Notes under the pieces: model-generated | The model's input: only the letters and a program-made list of their open reading frames with translations | Database searches by the model: none | What the model was told of the DNA's origin: nothing | Translations under genes and position numbers: made by a program | Shown: piece after piece, positions 4,959 to 5,589 of the stretch | How positions within the stretch are numbered: the first letter of the stretch is position 1 | Layout: each line of letters starts with the position of its first letter | Origin: Chloroflexota bacterium | Lineage (GTDB): Bacteria; Chloroflexota; Limnocylindria; QHBO01 | Length of the DNA stretch: 5,589 bases | Reading direction: 5' to 3' | Assembly: GCA_013820865.1 (NCBI GenBank) | Contig: JACDHU010000133.1 | Location: forward strand, 1 to 5,589

Positions 4959-5589
4959 ATGGCCAGGTACGACCACGCCATAGACGAGCAGGCGGCGCAG
5001 GAAGTCGATCGCAGCATTCCCTTCATCGAGACGCACCACCACCTGTGGGAGCTTCAGCGCTTCCACTACGACTGGCTGACCGATCCCGGATGGGCGGGTC
5101 ACAACGCCCTCCTCGGCGATTACAAGATGATTCGCGTCGATTGGGGCATCGAGCGCCTGCTCAAGGAGTTCTACGGCCAGAACGTCATCAAGTCGGTGCA
5201 CGTCGAAGCCGCTTACGCCGGGTCGGATCCGGTAGAGGAGACAGCCTGGCTCCAATCGTTGGCCGACGAGTACGGTTTTCCGCATGCCCTCGTGGTCATG
5301 TGCGACATCGAGCAGGACGATGCGGAAGAGCAACTTGAACGGCATCTGCAGTACGCCAATGTTCGCGGCGTACGCATCCGTGCCCACCCTGACGACCCCG
5401 ACTCGCCGGTGTTCCGCCGCAGCTACGCCGCCCTGGGCAGGCATGGCCTGTCGTACGAGCTCAACGCGTCACCCGGCAAGCTGCTCTCCGGTCGTGACGT
5501 GGCGAGGGCATTCCCCGACATCCAGGTCATCCTCGGCCATGCCGGCTTCCCCATCCAGCGCGACGATGAGTATTTCGGGCAGTGGAAAA
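4959..5589 (+). CDS. Amidohydrolase family 2 (COG3618-like) metal-dependent hydrolase, N-terminal part (runs off right edge)
   Basis: The visible 210 residues start a TIM-barrel amidohydrolase (PF04909 type). Residues 22-30 read FIETHHHLW, giving the strand-1 metal- or substrate-binding HxH (His26, His28), followed by the COG3618-like YDWL at 37-40. Other strand motifs are KSVHVEAAY (78-86, with His81), RGVRIRAHPDDP (136-147) and VILGHAGFP (190-198, with His194), each where this family places active-site strands. COG3618 contains sugar lactonases, such as those acting on L-fuconolactone and L-rhamnonolactone, as well as many uncharacterised hydrolases. The usual Asp before HxH (D-x-H-x-H) is Glu24 here. 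The C-terminal part with the remaining catalytic residues is missing. Co-location with a sugar-type importer and an enolase-superfamily enzyme favours a lactonase-like role, as inference; other hydrolase or decarboxylase activities of the superfamily remain possible. Confidence 0.9.
   Translation, partial: MARYDHAIDEQAAQEVDRSIPFIETHHHLWELQRFHYDWLTDPGWAGHNALLGDYKMIRVDWGIERLLKEFYGQNVIKSVHVEAAYAGSDPVEETAWLQSLADEYGFPHALVVMCDIEQDDAEEQLERHLQYANVRGVRIRAHPDDPDSPVFRRSYAALGRHGLSYELNASPGKLLSGRDVARAFPDIQVILGHAGFPIQRDDEYFGQWK

Noticed and set aside
4891..4983. 30-codon open frame starting with an ATGA overlap at the end of the cysteine-cluster gene
   Set aside because: The overlap resembles translational coupling, but the product is Arg-rich and low-complexity, has no ribosome binding site of its own and overlaps the better-supported ATG at 4959.
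4376..5444. Two long overlapping minus-strand open frames (216 and 235 residues)
   Set aside because: They are antisense to the permease end, the cysteine-cluster gene and the amidohydrolase, all of which have better support; composition is that of shadow frames.

Overview
The window is high-GC DNA carrying one compact catabolic and transport locus. The organism is probably a Gram-positive-type (monoderm) high-GC bacterium, most likely Chloroflexota (Thermomicrobia-like). This is inference from GTG-rich gene starts and from a lipoprotein whose lipid anchor is joined to its domain by an Ala/Thr/Pro/Glu pentapeptide linker; an actinobacterium cannot be excluded. No RNA genes, CRISPR arrays, insertion sequences or clear intrinsic terminators were seen.

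Layout: bases 1-491 (minus strand) hold the N-terminal part of a mandelate racemase / muconate lactonizing enzyme (enolase superfamily) protein that runs off the left edge. Bases 492-751 form a divergent intergenic region. It holds a good sigma70-type promoter for the plus-strand genes, a 21-bp palindrome over the promoter -10 element that looks like a repressor operator, and smaller inverted repeats nearer the minus-strand gene. From 752 rightwards comes a tight plus-strand run: substrate-binding lipoprotein (752-1918), double-domain ATPase (1940-3451), membrane permease (3454-4512), a small cysteine-cluster protein of unknown function (4514-4894) and a COG3618-type amidohydrolase (4959 to beyond the right edge). 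Gaps are 21, 2, 1 and 64 nt, so these five genes are very probably one operon.

How they fit together (inference): the first three plus-strand genes form a complete RbsB/RbsA/RbsC-type ABC importer. The flanking enzymes belong to superfamilies that pair repeatedly in sugar-acid catabolism: a lactonase-like amidohydrolase that opens a lactone, and an enolase-superfamily dehydratase that dehydrates the resulting acid. The locus may therefore import and degrade a sugar, sugar lactone or related carboxylate. The ligand cannot be read from the sequence. The most unusual component is the 126-residue protein with a CxxCxHCC cluster between permease and amidohydrolase, which I do not recognise.
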